Shown piece by piece: positions 1 through 8,812 of a stretch of 64,000 bases of DNA. Source of the DNA: Massilia sp. UMI-21 (GTDB lineage: Bacteria; Pseudomonadota; Gammaproteobacteria; Burkholderiales; Burkholderiaceae_D); assembly GCA_015277795.1 (NCBI GenBank), contig CP063848.1, forward strand, positions 2,852,001 through 2,916,000, read 5' to 3'. How positions within the stretch are numbered: position 1 is the first letter of the stretch; each line of letters starts with the position of its first letter. Under the pieces are notes generated by a model. It saw only the letters and a list, made by a program, of their open reading frames with translations. It was not told the DNA's origin and searched no databases. The translations under genes were made by a program, and so were the position numbers.

Positions 1-1060
1 GTCGTCCGATATTGGGAGAGGAAAGGTAGTCCGGGTCAACTATCGTGATTTTTCCTACTCCACTGCGAGCGAGCAGGTCGATAACAGCGCTGCCAAGAGA
101 ACCAGCCCCAAGGACAAGTACGTGGGATTGCTGTCGATTTGATACTTGCGGATGCTGCGCGCGTCCGCAAGTCCAGGAGGGATCCATCCGCTCCACCCCC
201 AAAGGCAGAAGACGGAGTGTAGGATAGGCACGCTTCGTCTTGTGCTTGACAACACGCGTTGGCGGCCCGCCAGGTAGCAGAAACGCGTATGTGCATGTCA
301 GAGCCCTTAAAAGGACGACACGGTGCAAGGTGCGGCGCTTGCTTATCTTCTCGAACTGGTGATACTGGGCCGGGGTCAGGCGGCTCTCGAGCAAAAGGTT
401 AACGTCGGCCAGAGTTGCGGGCCATGTCGCTGGGGTGTACGGGTAGTCGATCGGCACGTCCGCAACGACAGCGTTCGACACTTCAGTGGCACGCGGGCCG
501 AGCGATGCCACGAAACGCGATGCCAGCGCCTCGTCGTCATTCACAATGAGCGCGCGCGAAGGTTGCACCAACCGCGCAATGAGAACGCGGGGCTCACTAT
601 GGCGCACTGCAAAGGTATAAACCCGCCTTACTGCATCGACGTCCGACGCCATCCGGCTGACGTGTATTGACCAATAATTTGCTGTCTCCTTTTCAAAATC
701 CCCGTCGAGCCTTCCAGACAGCCAAGGGATCAGAAATTCCTGCTCAAAAAGATACAGCATGGCGCCCACCCGCTCTTCCGGAGACGCGCCGCTAGCTGGA
801 CCGGCATCGCCGGAAAAGCACAAGTCTGCAGCAGAATCGATGTGAGGAACACGTAAGACGGCGTCTTTCGAAAGCTGAATGCGCGCTCGGGCCTCAGGAA
901 AATTTGCGGGCAATACTAACCATGCACCTGCGAAAGCACGGTCGGCCGGCATCGCAGGCAGCGCGAGCGCAAATTTACGCTCGCTACGTGTGCCCGCCGT
1001 CCTCGTCTCCGCCAGCAGAAGCGGATGGCTTTTCAAGAAATGATCGAAGGGACTGGTCAC
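1..1060 (-). CDS. cap2: Cap2-like E2/E1 ubiquitin-transferase-like CBASS protein (3' end off the window)
   Basis: I translated the open frame that follows the CD-NTase stop and found no stop before the left edge. Near residues 75-82 there is an E2-like stretch, PHIDSAADLCF, whose Cys (about residue 81) fits the E2 catalytic cysteine. From about residue 315 a Rossmann ATP-binding loop, VLVLGAGSLGSAVIDLL, opens the E1/ThiF adenylation domain, followed by ITIVDPDYL. In type II CBASS, Cap2 conjugates the CD-NTase C-terminus to a target to prime signalling. The frame is the same as the CD-NTase, so the start must lie after 1073. I chose GTG at 1060; TTG at 1066 is possible, and no clear ribosome site decides it. 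The E1 cysteine and any cap3 peptidase gene lie outside the window. Confidence 0.78.
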   Translation of the reverse strand, partial: MTSPFDHFLKSHPLLLAETRTAGTRSERKFALALPAMPADRAFAGAWLVLPANFPEARARIQLSKDAVLRVPHIDSAADLCFSGDAGPASGASPEERVGAMLYLFEQEFLIPWLSGRLDGDFEKETANYWSIHVSRMASDVDAVRRVYTFAVRHSEPRVLIARLVQPSRALIVNDDEALASRFVASLGPRATEVSNAVVADVPIDYPYTPATWPATLADVNLLLESRLTPAQYHQFEKISKRRTLHRVVLLRALTCTYAFLLPGGPPTRVVKHKTKRAYPTLRLLPLGVERMDPSWTCGRAQHPQVSNRQQSHVLVLGAGSLGSAVIDLLARSGVGKITIVDPDYLSSPNIGR

Positions 1061-1072
1061 GTACAACTCAAT

Positions 1073-2320
1073 TTAGGCGAGGCCCCGACCTGGGCGAATC
1101 GGTTGAACCTGTCGCGGCTGTGCGGGCGCAAGCCCAGTGAATATTCCCTGCGTTGCCGCATTTGGAAAGGACGCCCCTTCGCACCCAAAAGTCTTCTGGA
1201 CTCGCTTGCGGACCTCTGCTGGTTCGGATGCTCCGAGAATGTATGTCAAGTCCGTGACCAGCAATCTGCACCAGTTCTTGAATGCTTGTGCACGTTGCCC
1301 TTCATCGGTATTCCAGCGCTCGGCGAAGTTCTCGCCGTGAACTGTCGGGTTGGCGACGACATACTGACCGTTATGGCATTCGACCATCGCAGGCAGCAGC
1401 ACCGCAAGGTCCGCAAGAAGCTCGACTGGATGGTTGTAGAGGCGATGCCGGTCGGCGAGGCCGGCGTAACACTGCGTCAGGAGCGTCACGATGATGACCG
1501 AGATAGGTTTGAATTCGGCCGTGATATGCCCGCGGCGAACAGCCATGCAGCGGTGACGTTTGAACAGACGGATCGCTACACGCAAGGTATCCGACAGCGG
1601 CACCTCCTGGGATGGGACAGGCCGGATGTCCGCGCGCTGGGCCATGGCCTCTGCCTTTTGGAGAGGCTGAACGAGAAGCTGACGTCGTGCCTGTTCGTTC
1701 ACCCATGCCGCGAAGCCGGCCGGATTCGAGGTTTTCCACTTTCCAGAAGGCCGATCAACTACTGCCAACGCGGTCGCTTCGTAGCCGGTTTCGGGCCGGT
1801 ACTGAACATCACCACGCTGGCCAAGTGGTATCTTTGCCAGGGGCACCGAGGGAGCAAAGTCGATGTAATATCCCTTGTTCGGGAAGTTGATACGCCAGCA
1901 CCGGCTCTTCTCTTGCGGCTCATGACCTTCGAGCGCAGCTCCAACGTCTTCAAAGAACTGCATTGGGTCCTGTGCCTCTACCCGCGACAGGTCAACTTCG
2001 CAAACTGCGTCCACGTCAAATCGCTCTGCCGTCGGAGCCCGTACTAAGGTCTTTGTGTTCGTGGATCCTTGAGGCGCGATTATGATAGCGTCCGCTGGCC
2101 AGCGCAGGCGATCGACAAGGAGCTTCCCCAGATCTTCGTAACTCGTTGCCGCTTCCCCCACCAGGGCCGGATCGACCGTAATGTGCTTGTTCACGACATC
2201 GAGCTCCCTGGCCCAGACATCGAACACATCTGTACCGTACTGGCGGAATGCCTTCTCAAGCGAATCGTTGCGGGACTGTGATGCCGACTCGACGAGCAGG
2301 CTAAACTTAGTTGTGGACAT
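1073..2320 (-). CDS. cdn: CBASS CD-NTase (cGAS/DncV-like nucleotidyltransferase)
   Basis: A 415-aa cytosolic protein that should make a cyclic oligonucleotide second messenger on phage infection. The nucleotidyltransferase signature is clear: QGSTNTKT at residues 84-91 supplies the G-S motif, and FDVDAVCEVD follows with metal-binding D102 and D104. The C-terminus ends in a flexible PGRGLA tail, consistent with the small C-terminal Gly/Ala that Cap2 uses for conjugation in type II CBASS (known for the family). AGGAG lies 7 nt before the ATG. It starts 12 bp after the nuclease gene and is followed at once by cap2, so the three form one operon. The clade and the exact nucleotide product cannot be read from the sequence. 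Confidence 0.88.
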   Translation of the reverse strand: MSTTKFSLLVESASQSRNDSLEKAFRQYGTDVFDVWARELDVVNKHITVDPALVGEAATSYEDLGKLLVDRLRWPADAIIIAPQGSTNTKTLVRAPTAERFDVDAVCEVDLSRVEAQDPMQFFEDVGAALEGHEPQEKSRCWRINFPNKGYYIDFAPSVPLAKIPLGQRGDVQYRPETGYEATALAVVDRPSGKWKTSNPAGFAAWVNEQARRQLLVQPLQKAEAMAQRADIRPVPSQEVPLSDTLRVAIRLFKRHRCMAVRRGHITAEFKPISVIIVTLLTQCYAGLADRHRLYNHPVELLADLAVLLPAMVECHNGQYVVANPTVHGENFAERWNTDEGQRAQAFKNWCRLLVTDLTYILGASEPAEVRKRVQKTFGCEGASFPNAATQGIFTGLAPAQPRQVQPIRPGRGLA

Positions 2321-2332
2321 TGAGTTCTCCTG

Positions 2333-3970
2333 TTAGCGCAACTGAATGCTGGTAGTTCGACCACTGCCGGGCGCCAAAGCATCGGTGGCCTGTTGGCCTT
2401 CGATGATCAGAGCCGGCATGAACGATGCGGCGTGGTGCGGCCGGTCATGGATGATGTATTTGCAGTGATGTCCGGGCTGTAGAAGCTGGCCGAAGCGAAA
2501 GAGCGTACTGGCCGGAGCTACCGGAATCAGGTGTACTTTTGCGACGCGCATACTGTCCTGGAGGACAGCAACCGCTTGACGGGCAATCGCGGTAAACTGC
2601 TCGAGATCGTCAGGATGGCCAATGCACGCGTTATTCGGAGCTGTGGCACGCAAACGGATCCAGGGAACGGTGTTCTGGCGCACCGCCTCCTGCAGGTGCG
2701 AAGGAAGCGCCTGCTCATCCAGCGAAGCGGTCAACTCAATCGAGAGCAATGCTTCCGTCGAGCCGACACGGCTCTCCCCCTCCAAATAGAATTCGCCTGC
2801 TGGCTTGGGCCTCACAGCGCTATCCCAACCCCACGTACCACGATGACGGTGATACTGGAACACCTCGACCTTCCTGGCCTCGCCGACCATCCGGCCTGTC
2901 AGCAACAGCAGGGGCATCGAGTGCAGCGGGAAGACGGACAGTACCTCGGCGTAATCGTCCTGCTCGCGGTGAGCGATAAGTTCTCGCATGAACGCGTCCA
3001 GTTCCAGCGCATGCTCATGCAGTAAATGCCGCCAGAAATCCGGCTGAGTGCGATCATCTCGCTGCGTGCGCCTTAATGGATAACGGACTGACGGCAGGGA
3101 AGCAAGACCACGTTCCAACATGGCTTGGCGAATGTCTCGTTCCGAGGCCTGTGACCACACGCCTGCGACATTGGCCAATATCGCCATCGCCTTCGAGCGC
3201 GGGTACGTCAGGCAATCAAGAGACCGCCGGACCATATCCACGTGTTCCCGGCGCATCTCGCGTAGCAGCGAAACCGAAAATCCATCCGGATCGATCCGGT
3301 CGATCAGGCGATGGTGCTCATCGCACATGAGCATGACGTTCTCCGGGTCGTCCGATAAACGGTACGAATCGGTATTGCAGCCACGCGGCCCATCTGGATC
3401 AGCTGCGACAATATGGGCCAAATACCCGACAGCGGCAGATGCTGTCGTCAACGATGTTCTGCCCAGGTCCATCCCACATCCACGGAACATACATCGTCCG
3501 GCAGCATCATGCCAGACCCGTCGGCTGCCGGGGGCAGAAAGTGGCTTACCTCGCCCAATGTCGAACATTGCTGCCCGTGCCTTCAGCCAGTGCTTGATGT
3601 CGGCCTCGTCTGCACTGAATGCTGCGTGACTCCAGCCAGCCTCAGGCTTGATTGCGTCTCGCAAGACGGCTTCGGACAGTTCCAGCCGGCGCAAACGCCC
3701 TGCCCGTGCAATAAGTTGAAGTGTTTTCTTGGAGTCTCCCTCTGGGTCTGCCGGATACAGCTCGAAGGGGGAGCCGTCGCTATAAAACGCACACCGGTGC
3801 TTCGCATACACCATCGTAACAACGTGCTGTTCCCTATGGCTGCGCTTCAGCCATTCATTTGCATCGCTATCGCTAAGCATTCTCGCCGTCACACTCGACG
3901 GCCGACTTGGTTCGGCGGCAACAGTCGTGTTCGTAAAATTGTTCTGGAAAGAGGGAGTTGCTAACCTCAT
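2333..3970 (-). CDS. cap5: HNH-SAVED nuclease effector (Cap5-like)
   Basis: First gene of the CBASS operon and its effector. From ATG 3970 it has 545 aa. A Cys-containing HNH fold lies at about residues 151-235 (CMFRGCGMDL, AHIVAADPDG, then MCDEHHRLID). A C-terminal SAVED-type sensor domain follows from about residue 340 (FPLHSMPLLLLTGRM; later FRFGQLLQPGHHCKYIIHDR). Cap5 family members bind the cyclic nucleotide through SAVED and then degrade DNA. The N-terminal stretch of about 150 aa before HNH is longer than I expect for Cap5 and matches no domain I recognise. I chose 3970 (or 3973) because GGAGAA precedes it; the frame stays open to an ATG at 4057 without a ribosome site. Confidence 0.85.
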   Translation of the reverse strand: MRLATPSFQNNFTNTTVAAEPSRPSSVTARMLSDSDANEWLKRSHREQHVVTMVYAKHRCAFYSDGSPFELYPADPEGDSKKTLQLIARAGRLRRLELSEAVLRDAIKPEAGWSHAAFSADEADIKHWLKARAAMFDIGRGKPLSAPGSRRVWHDAAGRCMFRGCGMDLGRTSLTTASAAVGYLAHIVAADPDGPRGCNTDSYRLSDDPENVMLMCDEHHRLIDRIDPDGFSVSLLREMRREHVDMVRRSLDCLTYPRSKAMAILANVAGVWSQASERDIRQAMLERGLASLPSVRYPLRRTQRDDRTQPDFWRHLLHEHALELDAFMRELIAHREQDDYAEVLSVFPLHSMPLLLLTGRMVGEARKVEVFQYHRHRGTWGWDSAVRPKPAGEFYLEGESRVGSTEALLSIELTASLDEQALPSHLQEAVRQNTVPWIRLRATAPNNACIGHPDDLEQFTAIARQAVAVLQDSMRVAKVHLIPVAPASTLFRFGQLLQPGHHCKYIIHDRPHHAASFMPALIIEGQQATDALAPGSGRTTSIQLR

Positions 3971-4111
3971 CATTTCTCCAACGCATTTAGCGGACGTGTG
4001 ATGCTTAACAAAAAACCCTCCGAAATCCCTACGCCAAGCGTACCTCTGTCTTGCCATTTTGAAACTAGCAAACCGCTACGCAGGAAGGGACTCAGCACGC
4101 GGAAGTGCCAT

Positions 4112-4148
4112 ATCTAGTGCCGCAATTTGCAACGACACTAGATCTAGT
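4112..4148. promoter_or_regulatory. Palindromic operator-like site upstream of CBASS
   Basis: ATCTAGTG (4112-4119) and CACTAGAT (4136-4143) form a perfect 8-bp inverted repeat. The right arm is also half of a perfect 12-bp palindrome, ACTAGATCTAGT (4137-4148). It lies 140-180 bp upstream of the cap5 start in AT-richer DNA. The shape suggests binding of a dimeric repressor. No CapW or CapH/CapP-type regulator gene is visible in the window, so the binding protein is unknown. Confidence 0.45.
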
Positions 4149-4198
4149 ACGTATTGATTATGCGCTACTTTAACTTAATTTCTACCGGAGACAAAGAA

Positions 4199-4220
4199 AA
4201 ACTGTATGGTTGTACAGTTT
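4199..4220. promoter_or_regulatory. LexA-type SOS box (CTGT-N8-ACAG)
   Basis: AAACTGTA (4199-4206) and TACAGTTT (4213-4220) form a perfect inverted repeat, and the core CTGT-N8-ACAG at 4202-4217 matches the LexA box of E. coli and betaproteobacteria. Its centre is symmetrical, so it has no strand. The nearest gene it could control is the minus-strand CBASS operon, about 230 bp away. A weak minus-strand -10 (TACAGT) would overlap the box. Function is inferred from the motif only. Confidence 0.55.
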
Positions 4221-4432
4221 AAAGACACGACGCAGTGCTGCCTTTCGTTCAGCCTTGTGACTGGCGGACGGCGACGGCGCGGTGGGTGTGGACCGAGAAC
4301 GGCCGGGAAGGCTGCATCCATGTAGAGAACGACGCGAGCCCTGCGTTGGTCTGAGATGAAAGGCCGCGGGGTCGCGGAGGTCCTTTGGCGGCTACGAGAC
4401 TTATCGTCCCTACGCTGCTTCTCGTGCGGCCT

Positions 4433-4702
4433 CTATTTCGCCGTACTGAAGACCCTGAAACTGGAAATGAGCTTCGCACCGCAGCTAAGCCTGTCGCCGT
4501 CGAAGGCGAGTTGCTTGCCGTTGATGAGGTGATGAGGCGATCCAGTCGCAATCGTACATTCGCTGTGTCCAGGGATCGGGCAACTGCAGGCGTCTCCCAC
4601 GCACGCTACCGGTACGCCGTGGATCTTGAAGTGGGTGGCACTGCTGCTGACTACCTTACCGCCGTGTGAGGTGGCGTCGCCTAACCGGATAACGTTGCGC
4701 AT
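4433..4702 (-). CDS. PAAR-domain T6SS spike tip protein
   Basis: An 89-aa protein made of one PAAR repeat domain: RLGDATSHGG at the start, a central CPIPGHSECTI, then FDGDRLSCGAKLISS. PAAR proteins fold as a cone that caps the VgrG trimer and can carry effectors on the type VI secretion spike. It is the last gene of a four-gene minus-strand cassette (VgrG, lipase, adaptor, PAAR), directly after the adaptor gene. There is no C-terminal toxin extension, so it should act as a plain tip for the lipase encoded upstream. Confidence 0.9.
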   Translation of the reverse strand: MRNVIRLGDATSHGGKVVSSSATHFKIHGVPVACVGDACSCPIPGHSECTIATGSPHHLINGKQLAFDGDRLSCGAKLISSFRVFSTAK

Positions 4703-6526
4703 TCATTGTTCTCTCTGTTGCGTGGCTCGTGCTTCGTCGTTCCCCAAGACTTCACCAACCGTTGGCGATCTGTAGTTCTCGGGATCGATCGAGGGCTTGA
4801 CTTGGTGCTTGAACACGTTCCAGTGCTCCTGGGCCTTGCGCCGTTGCACGGTCGGCGGGCTGATGAAGACAATGGTGGCCCCGGTCGGGTCACGCAAGTT
4901 GATGGCGGCCGACGGTCCACCGTCGATGTAACTGCCCATGACGCCGATCGCCATCTGCATGAAGAAGCTTGCCGCCCCCGTGTTGCCCAGTCTTCTGTCC
5001 GTGTTGATGAACTGGGCAGTCTTGCCGGTGTCGATTTCCGGTCCGCCCTGCGCCGCGTACTGATGCAATACGCCTTCCATCGCCACCAGGTGGTCGACGA
5101 TGTTGTCGAAGGCGGCGATAATCCTCGCCGGTCCTTTCGCGCGCTCATCGTCCGACAGGGTTTGCAAGGCCTTGTGCCAGCCGTTTTCCAGCAGCTTCTG
5201 GCGAGCGTCGCGCCGCGACACTGGCTGGCCGTGCTCATCCTCAAACTTGACGAAAACCGGGCGGTGGATGAAGCCCAGCGACGGCAGGTTGTCGAACGCC
5301 TTCATTTGCTCGCGGTTCCACGGAAGCGGAAACCATGGCGTGGGCTTCCAGTCCTTCGGGGGATGGTTGGCCCAGCGCTTGAATGCGTCGAGCAGCGGAC
5401 TGCCGTCCTTTTTTTCGAAGACCGGGCGCGTGGCGAAGGCTGCCGCCGCTTGTAGCCATTCCGATATCAATGGTTGGCGGTCGTCGTTGAACTTCTCGAC
5501 ATCGTCCGGTTTCTCGGGCCTAGGGACGTCCCCCTGAAGTTTGAAGTACATACGTCGCAGATTCTCTTGCAGGTAGGCGCTGTCCGGATCGTCCCACACG
5601 TAGGGCCGCAGCGGCTCCACCCGCTCGCGCCGCGCCAGCACGAACACGGCGGTCGCATCCGGCCGCTCGGGAATGTAGTAGCCGTCCTTGATTAGCGTCG
5701 GGGTGCCAGGGGGGCGAGTGCTGTCGCGCGAATCCATGTCATCGTTAGACAGCAAGACAACGTAGGGCAGATCGGGGTATTTGTCGAAGAGCGCGAATGC
5801 CTGCTCCAGCAGCTGGTCCGGACGTTCGCTAAGCTGCCAGGGTCCGGTCACGAACAGGTGCCAAGCCATGCCCGTGCCTATAGCGCTGGCAGCCAATCCC
5901 GCCATTGGCTCGATTTCGCTTGGCTGCTGAGCCGGGTTGTCAATCGGGCCGCCTGCATACATGCTCGGGACACCCCAGAACATCGGAGACGGTTCGACGC
6001 CGTTCTCCAGCGCGTCCAATGCGCGGCTCCCCGAATTGCCCATTTTTTCGGTATCTGCCCACTCATACTTCTTCGGGTCGCTTTCCCGAATGCTGGTGTA
6101 CGGACTCCCTTGTTGAAGTGCATCCCACAACTTGCCCTGCCGGTACTTCTCGTAGGTGACCCCCAAGCCCAGCACCTCGAGCACATATTCGCGGCTAGCC
6201 TTCTCGGTGCGCGCGGCAGCTTCCTGCTCCTTTAGCTGCTGCGTCTTTTGGTGCCAGTCATGCTCGCGCGCGTTCGCGGCGAATGAGTCCTTGATCCATT
6301 TGCCTCCGAATAGGACAACGATTAGCAGCAAGGGCACGCCGAACCAGCGTATTCTGTCCATCGTCGTCTCCACCTCAACATTAGCAAGCTCCGGATGCAG
6401 CACGAAGTAATCAAACGCAACCCACAGTACAAATAGAAACGGAAACATTACCACTGCGCCAAAGACGTACTTCCAAGCTTTCGGTCGTCTAAGTTCCCCT
6501 GGATCCGGGAGCGCGTAGCTGTTCAT
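4703..6526 (-). CDS. Type VI lipase adaptor Tla3-like protein (DUF2875)
   Basis: Start taken at ATG 6526, which overlaps the lipase stop (ATGA) and has GGAAGGGAC upstream; this gives 607 aa. The N-terminus has two hydrophobic segments (about residues 20-43 and 63-82), then a coiled, charged stretch and a large soluble part. Recognisable pieces include LVTGPWQLSERPDQLL and GVMGSYIDGGPSAAINLRDP. The family (DUF2875, Tla3) is known as an adaptor that loads Tle3 phospholipase onto VgrG, which fits its place next to a Tle3-like gene. The membrane anchors leave open a protective role as well. Confidence 0.75.
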   Translation of the reverse strand: MNSYALPDPGELRRPKAWKYVFGAVVMFPFLFVLWVAFDYFVLHPELANVEVETTMDRIRWFGVPLLLIVVLFGGKWIKDSFAANAREHDWHQKTQQLKEQEAAARTEKASREYVLEVLGLGVTYEKYRQGKLWDALQQGSPYTSIRESDPKKYEWADTEKMGNSGSRALDALENGVEPSPMFWGVPSMYAGGPIDNPAQQPSEIEPMAGLAASAIGTGMAWHLFVTGPWQLSERPDQLLEQAFALFDKYPDLPYVVLLSNDDMDSRDSTRPPGTPTLIKDGYYIPERPDATAVFVLARRERVEPLRPYVWDDPDSAYLQENLRRMYFKLQGDVPRPEKPDDVEKFNDDRQPLISEWLQAAAAFATRPVFEKKDGSPLLDAFKRWANHPPKDWKPTPWFPLPWNREQMKAFDNLPSLGFIHRPVFVKFEDEHGQPVSRRDARQKLLENGWHKALQTLSDDERAKGPARIIAAFDNIVDHLVAMEGVLHQYAAQGGPEIDTGKTAQFINTDRRLGNTGAASFFMQMAIGVMGSYIDGGPSAAINLRDPTGATIVFISPPTVQRRKAQEHWNVFKHQVKPSIDPENYRSPTVGEVLGNDEARATQQREQ

Positions 6527-8796
6527 GCTTGTCCCTTCCGGGGAATCGCCTGGCCCACGCGCATGCCCGTGGTCGTTTCCGAAACCACTATCTCCCACAA
6601 CCCGCCCGTCAGGACCGGCAGACATTTCGGAAGCGTGCCGTCGCTGTAGTAGTCGACGTTGCCCTTGATGATCTGCAGGCGCCAGTCGGACTCGCATTCG
6701 TAGTAAGCGCCATATTTCGCCATGAACTTGTCCCAGGTGAGGACTCCTATGCGGCCTTTGTCATATTTTGTCTTTGCTGGCTTCTTCAGCCGCCAGTCCG
6801 CCACGGCGCACAGATAGGCATGGAACTGCGGATGACTGGACGCCTTGCCACTGCCGATTGCGACGTCATAAGCGGTCACATTGCGGTGGTTCGCCGGGCT
6901 GTCGTAAATCGCGCTATGGAATGACTTCTCGCCCAGCTCGTGCTGCCAACGCTTGCGCGCGGCGTTGGGACTTTCCATCACATATGCCACCACGGTACCG
7001 TCCTTCCTGCGGCTGGCACTGAGAATGGTGTAGCTGTTATCCGGACTAGCGTCATTTGGATGCTTCGCTTCGTTGTAGACTGCTTGCATCCGTTGGCACT
7101 CCAGCTTCGATAACCTTCCAGGCTTGGTATCAACGCATGCAGCGGCCACGGCGGGCGACAGCTCTTCCAGGTTGGTGTCCATGCCGCCGGTCGCGGTAAC
7201 GGCGATGGCGGCGGTTATCGGATCGACTTCCTCGCTCGGCCCCCTCTTGTTCAACGGAGCCTGGGCCAGACGCGAGCTGGCCGGAATCATGTCCGGTGCT
7301 ATCTGGTTGCCCCGCAGGTCGGCCTTGTACGGTGGATGCAGCGGCTCGCCGTTGATCCGGCGGATACCCCACCTCTGCGCCTCGGGTTTGTCTGTCTGGT
7401 TGATTGGCCACGTGGCGACCGGGAGCTTTTCGCGCAAACTCCGCGCGCTCGCTGCGACGTGTGCATGGCCGTCTTCGTCCTTGACGCATAGCGCGAAATC
7501 GTGCGGTGATTGTCCTATCAGTACCGGAACGGTTTTCCCGGTGTGTGGATCAAGCCGAAGTTTCGCAGTAAACACCCTTTGAAAGAAGCTGGTCCCAATT
7601 TCGTCCATAGGCTTGCGGGTCACGATTGTGTGCCGGGGCTGATAGCCGGCCTTGCTCACCGCGTAGCCGGATTGAACCTGCGGCTTCAATGAGACGGTGT
7701 GGAGATAGTCGGGCACCCCCTGCCAACCGATGCCGCGCATGTTATCCAGGGCGACCGTCATGTCTTCGGGGCAGAAGTAGAGGTACACCTTCCCGCGGTT
7801 GTCACGGTCCCCTTCAGGTTGCCAGCAACTGGCAACCATGCCACCGTTGTCACTCTCGTTGATCTTCGAAAAGGCTGGAGCGCCCGCCTTGGATTTCGCC
7901 ACGCCGGCCACGATGTTCACCAGCGTCTGCAGCCTGGCGTGCATGCTCTGGCGACCATCGAGCAACTCATAGTCGGCCTCAGTCATCGCCGCATCCTTCC
8001 CGCCACGGAAGAAGGTCAAGCCCTTCATCATGAGGCTCATTTCCTCTTCCAGACTGTAAGGCGGATGGGTCAGGATCAAGGTGTCGGCCGTACGTTCGCC
8101 TCGCTCCATCAGAAGAGCTTGCGCGAGAAGGCTCAGCAGGCAGCCTTGACTGTGTGCGACGATGCTGACCGTGTCCTTCAGCTCGAACTTGCGGATCATG
8201 CTGATCAGGGCTGCAAGGCGCATTGCGGCCAGTACCATGTACATGCGCCCTGGCCCGGTCTTGATTGGCCTGAGCGCGTCCCCTACCGGGTCGCCGGCGG
8301 CGTAGACGCCGCGGTTCCACATGTCCGGCAAGGTCGCGGTCGCGTTGCCGAATGGGCCGCCTCCCTTGGTCAGGTCCTTGTCGAGACGGGTACCGTAGCG
8401 GTCAGTCTTCTGGCCGTTGACAGTCCTTGTCTCGAGGTGAAGTTCCCTGTAGCCCCAGTAAAACGGGATCACTGGGCTATCGGTGTCCGGTGTCGGTTTG
8501 CGCTTGAAGAATACGTCGTCGGGATCTTGTTCCAGTTTCTGCTTGTCCGTCTTGGTCGGGAGCCTGTATTCAGCGGGCTTGAAGTAGCGGAACAGTCGGT
8601 CTTGCAGGCCGGCGCAGATGCCCTTCTCCGCCGCGCTGTAGCCCATGCCAACATCGTTGACGCCATGAACAAGGATGATGTTGCCGGGCAGTTCACGCGG
8701 TACTTCAATCACTTTGTCCCTGACGCGGCTGCACTGGAGAACAGCGCTCTCGCGTTTGACGACATACTCGATCTTCGGATAGGGCTTCTCCGCCAT
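6523..8796 (-). CDS. T6SS phospholipase effector, Tle3-like
   Basis: A 757-aa alpha/beta-hydrolase from ATG 8796, chosen because GGAGAAGAC precedes it and it lies 16 bp after vgrG; the frame is open further upstream. NIILVHGVND (residues 39-48) is the oxyanion-hole strand, and IVAHSQGCLLSL carries the nucleophile Ser216 in a G/A-x-S-x-G elbow, followed by LILTHPPYSLEEEM. No signal peptide is seen, as expected for a cargo delivered by VgrG. Tle3 enzymes attack phospholipids of rival cells from the periplasm. I see no separate immunity gene beside it, which is unusual. Confidence 0.82.
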   Translation of the reverse strand: MAEKPYPKIEYVVKRESAVLQCSRVRDKVIEVPRELPGNIILVHGVNDVGMGYSAAEKGICAGLQDRLFRYFKPAEYRLPTKTDKQKLEQDPDDVFFKRKPTPDTDSPVIPFYWGYRELHLETRTVNGQKTDRYGTRLDKDLTKGGGPFGNATATLPDMWNRGVYAAGDPVGDALRPIKTGPGRMYMVLAAMRLAALISMIRKFELKDTVSIVAHSQGCLLSLLAQALLMERGERTADTLILTHPPYSLEEEMSLMMKGLTFFRGGKDAAMTEADYELLDGRQSMHARLQTLVNIVAGVAKSKAGAPAFSKINESDNGGMVASCWQPEGDRDNRGKVYLYFCPEDMTVALDNMRGIGWQGVPDYLHTVSLKPQVQSGYAVSKAGYQPRHTIVTRKPMDEIGTSFFQRVFTAKLRLDPHTGKTVPVLIGQSPHDFALCVKDEDGHAHVAASARSLREKLPVATWPINQTDKPEAQRWGIRRINGEPLHPPYKADLRGNQIAPDMIPASSRLAQAPLNKRGPSEEVDPITAAIAVTATGGMDTNLEELSPAVAAACVDTKPGRLSKLECQRMQAVYNEAKHPNDASPDNSYTILSASRRKDGTVVAYVMESPNAARKRWQHELGEKSFHSAIYDSPANHRNVTAYDVAIGSGKASSHPQFHAYLCAVADWRLKKPAKTKYDKGRIGVLTWDKFMAKYGAYYECESDWRLQIIKGNVDYYSDGTLPKCLPVLTGGLWEIVVSETTTGMRVGQAIPRKGQA

Positions 8797-8812
8797 GTCT
8801 TCTCCTGGAGGG

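Larger units (their letters stand above)
3974..4432. other. Intergenic regulatory region between PAAR and CBASS genes
   Basis: No convincing gene. It holds the SOS box and the palindrome listed separately and is AT-richer than its neighbours between about 4090 and 4230. The part from 4240 to 4432 is GC-rich and lies 3' of the PAAR gene. It is open in one minus frame but shows no recognisable domain, so it may be leftover effector-cassette DNA. Confidence 0.5.

Noticed and set aside
1025..2047. Plus-strand open frame of 340 codons
   Set aside because: It lies entirely opposite the CD-NTase, has no ribosome site or domain, and its composition is that of a GC-rich shadow frame.
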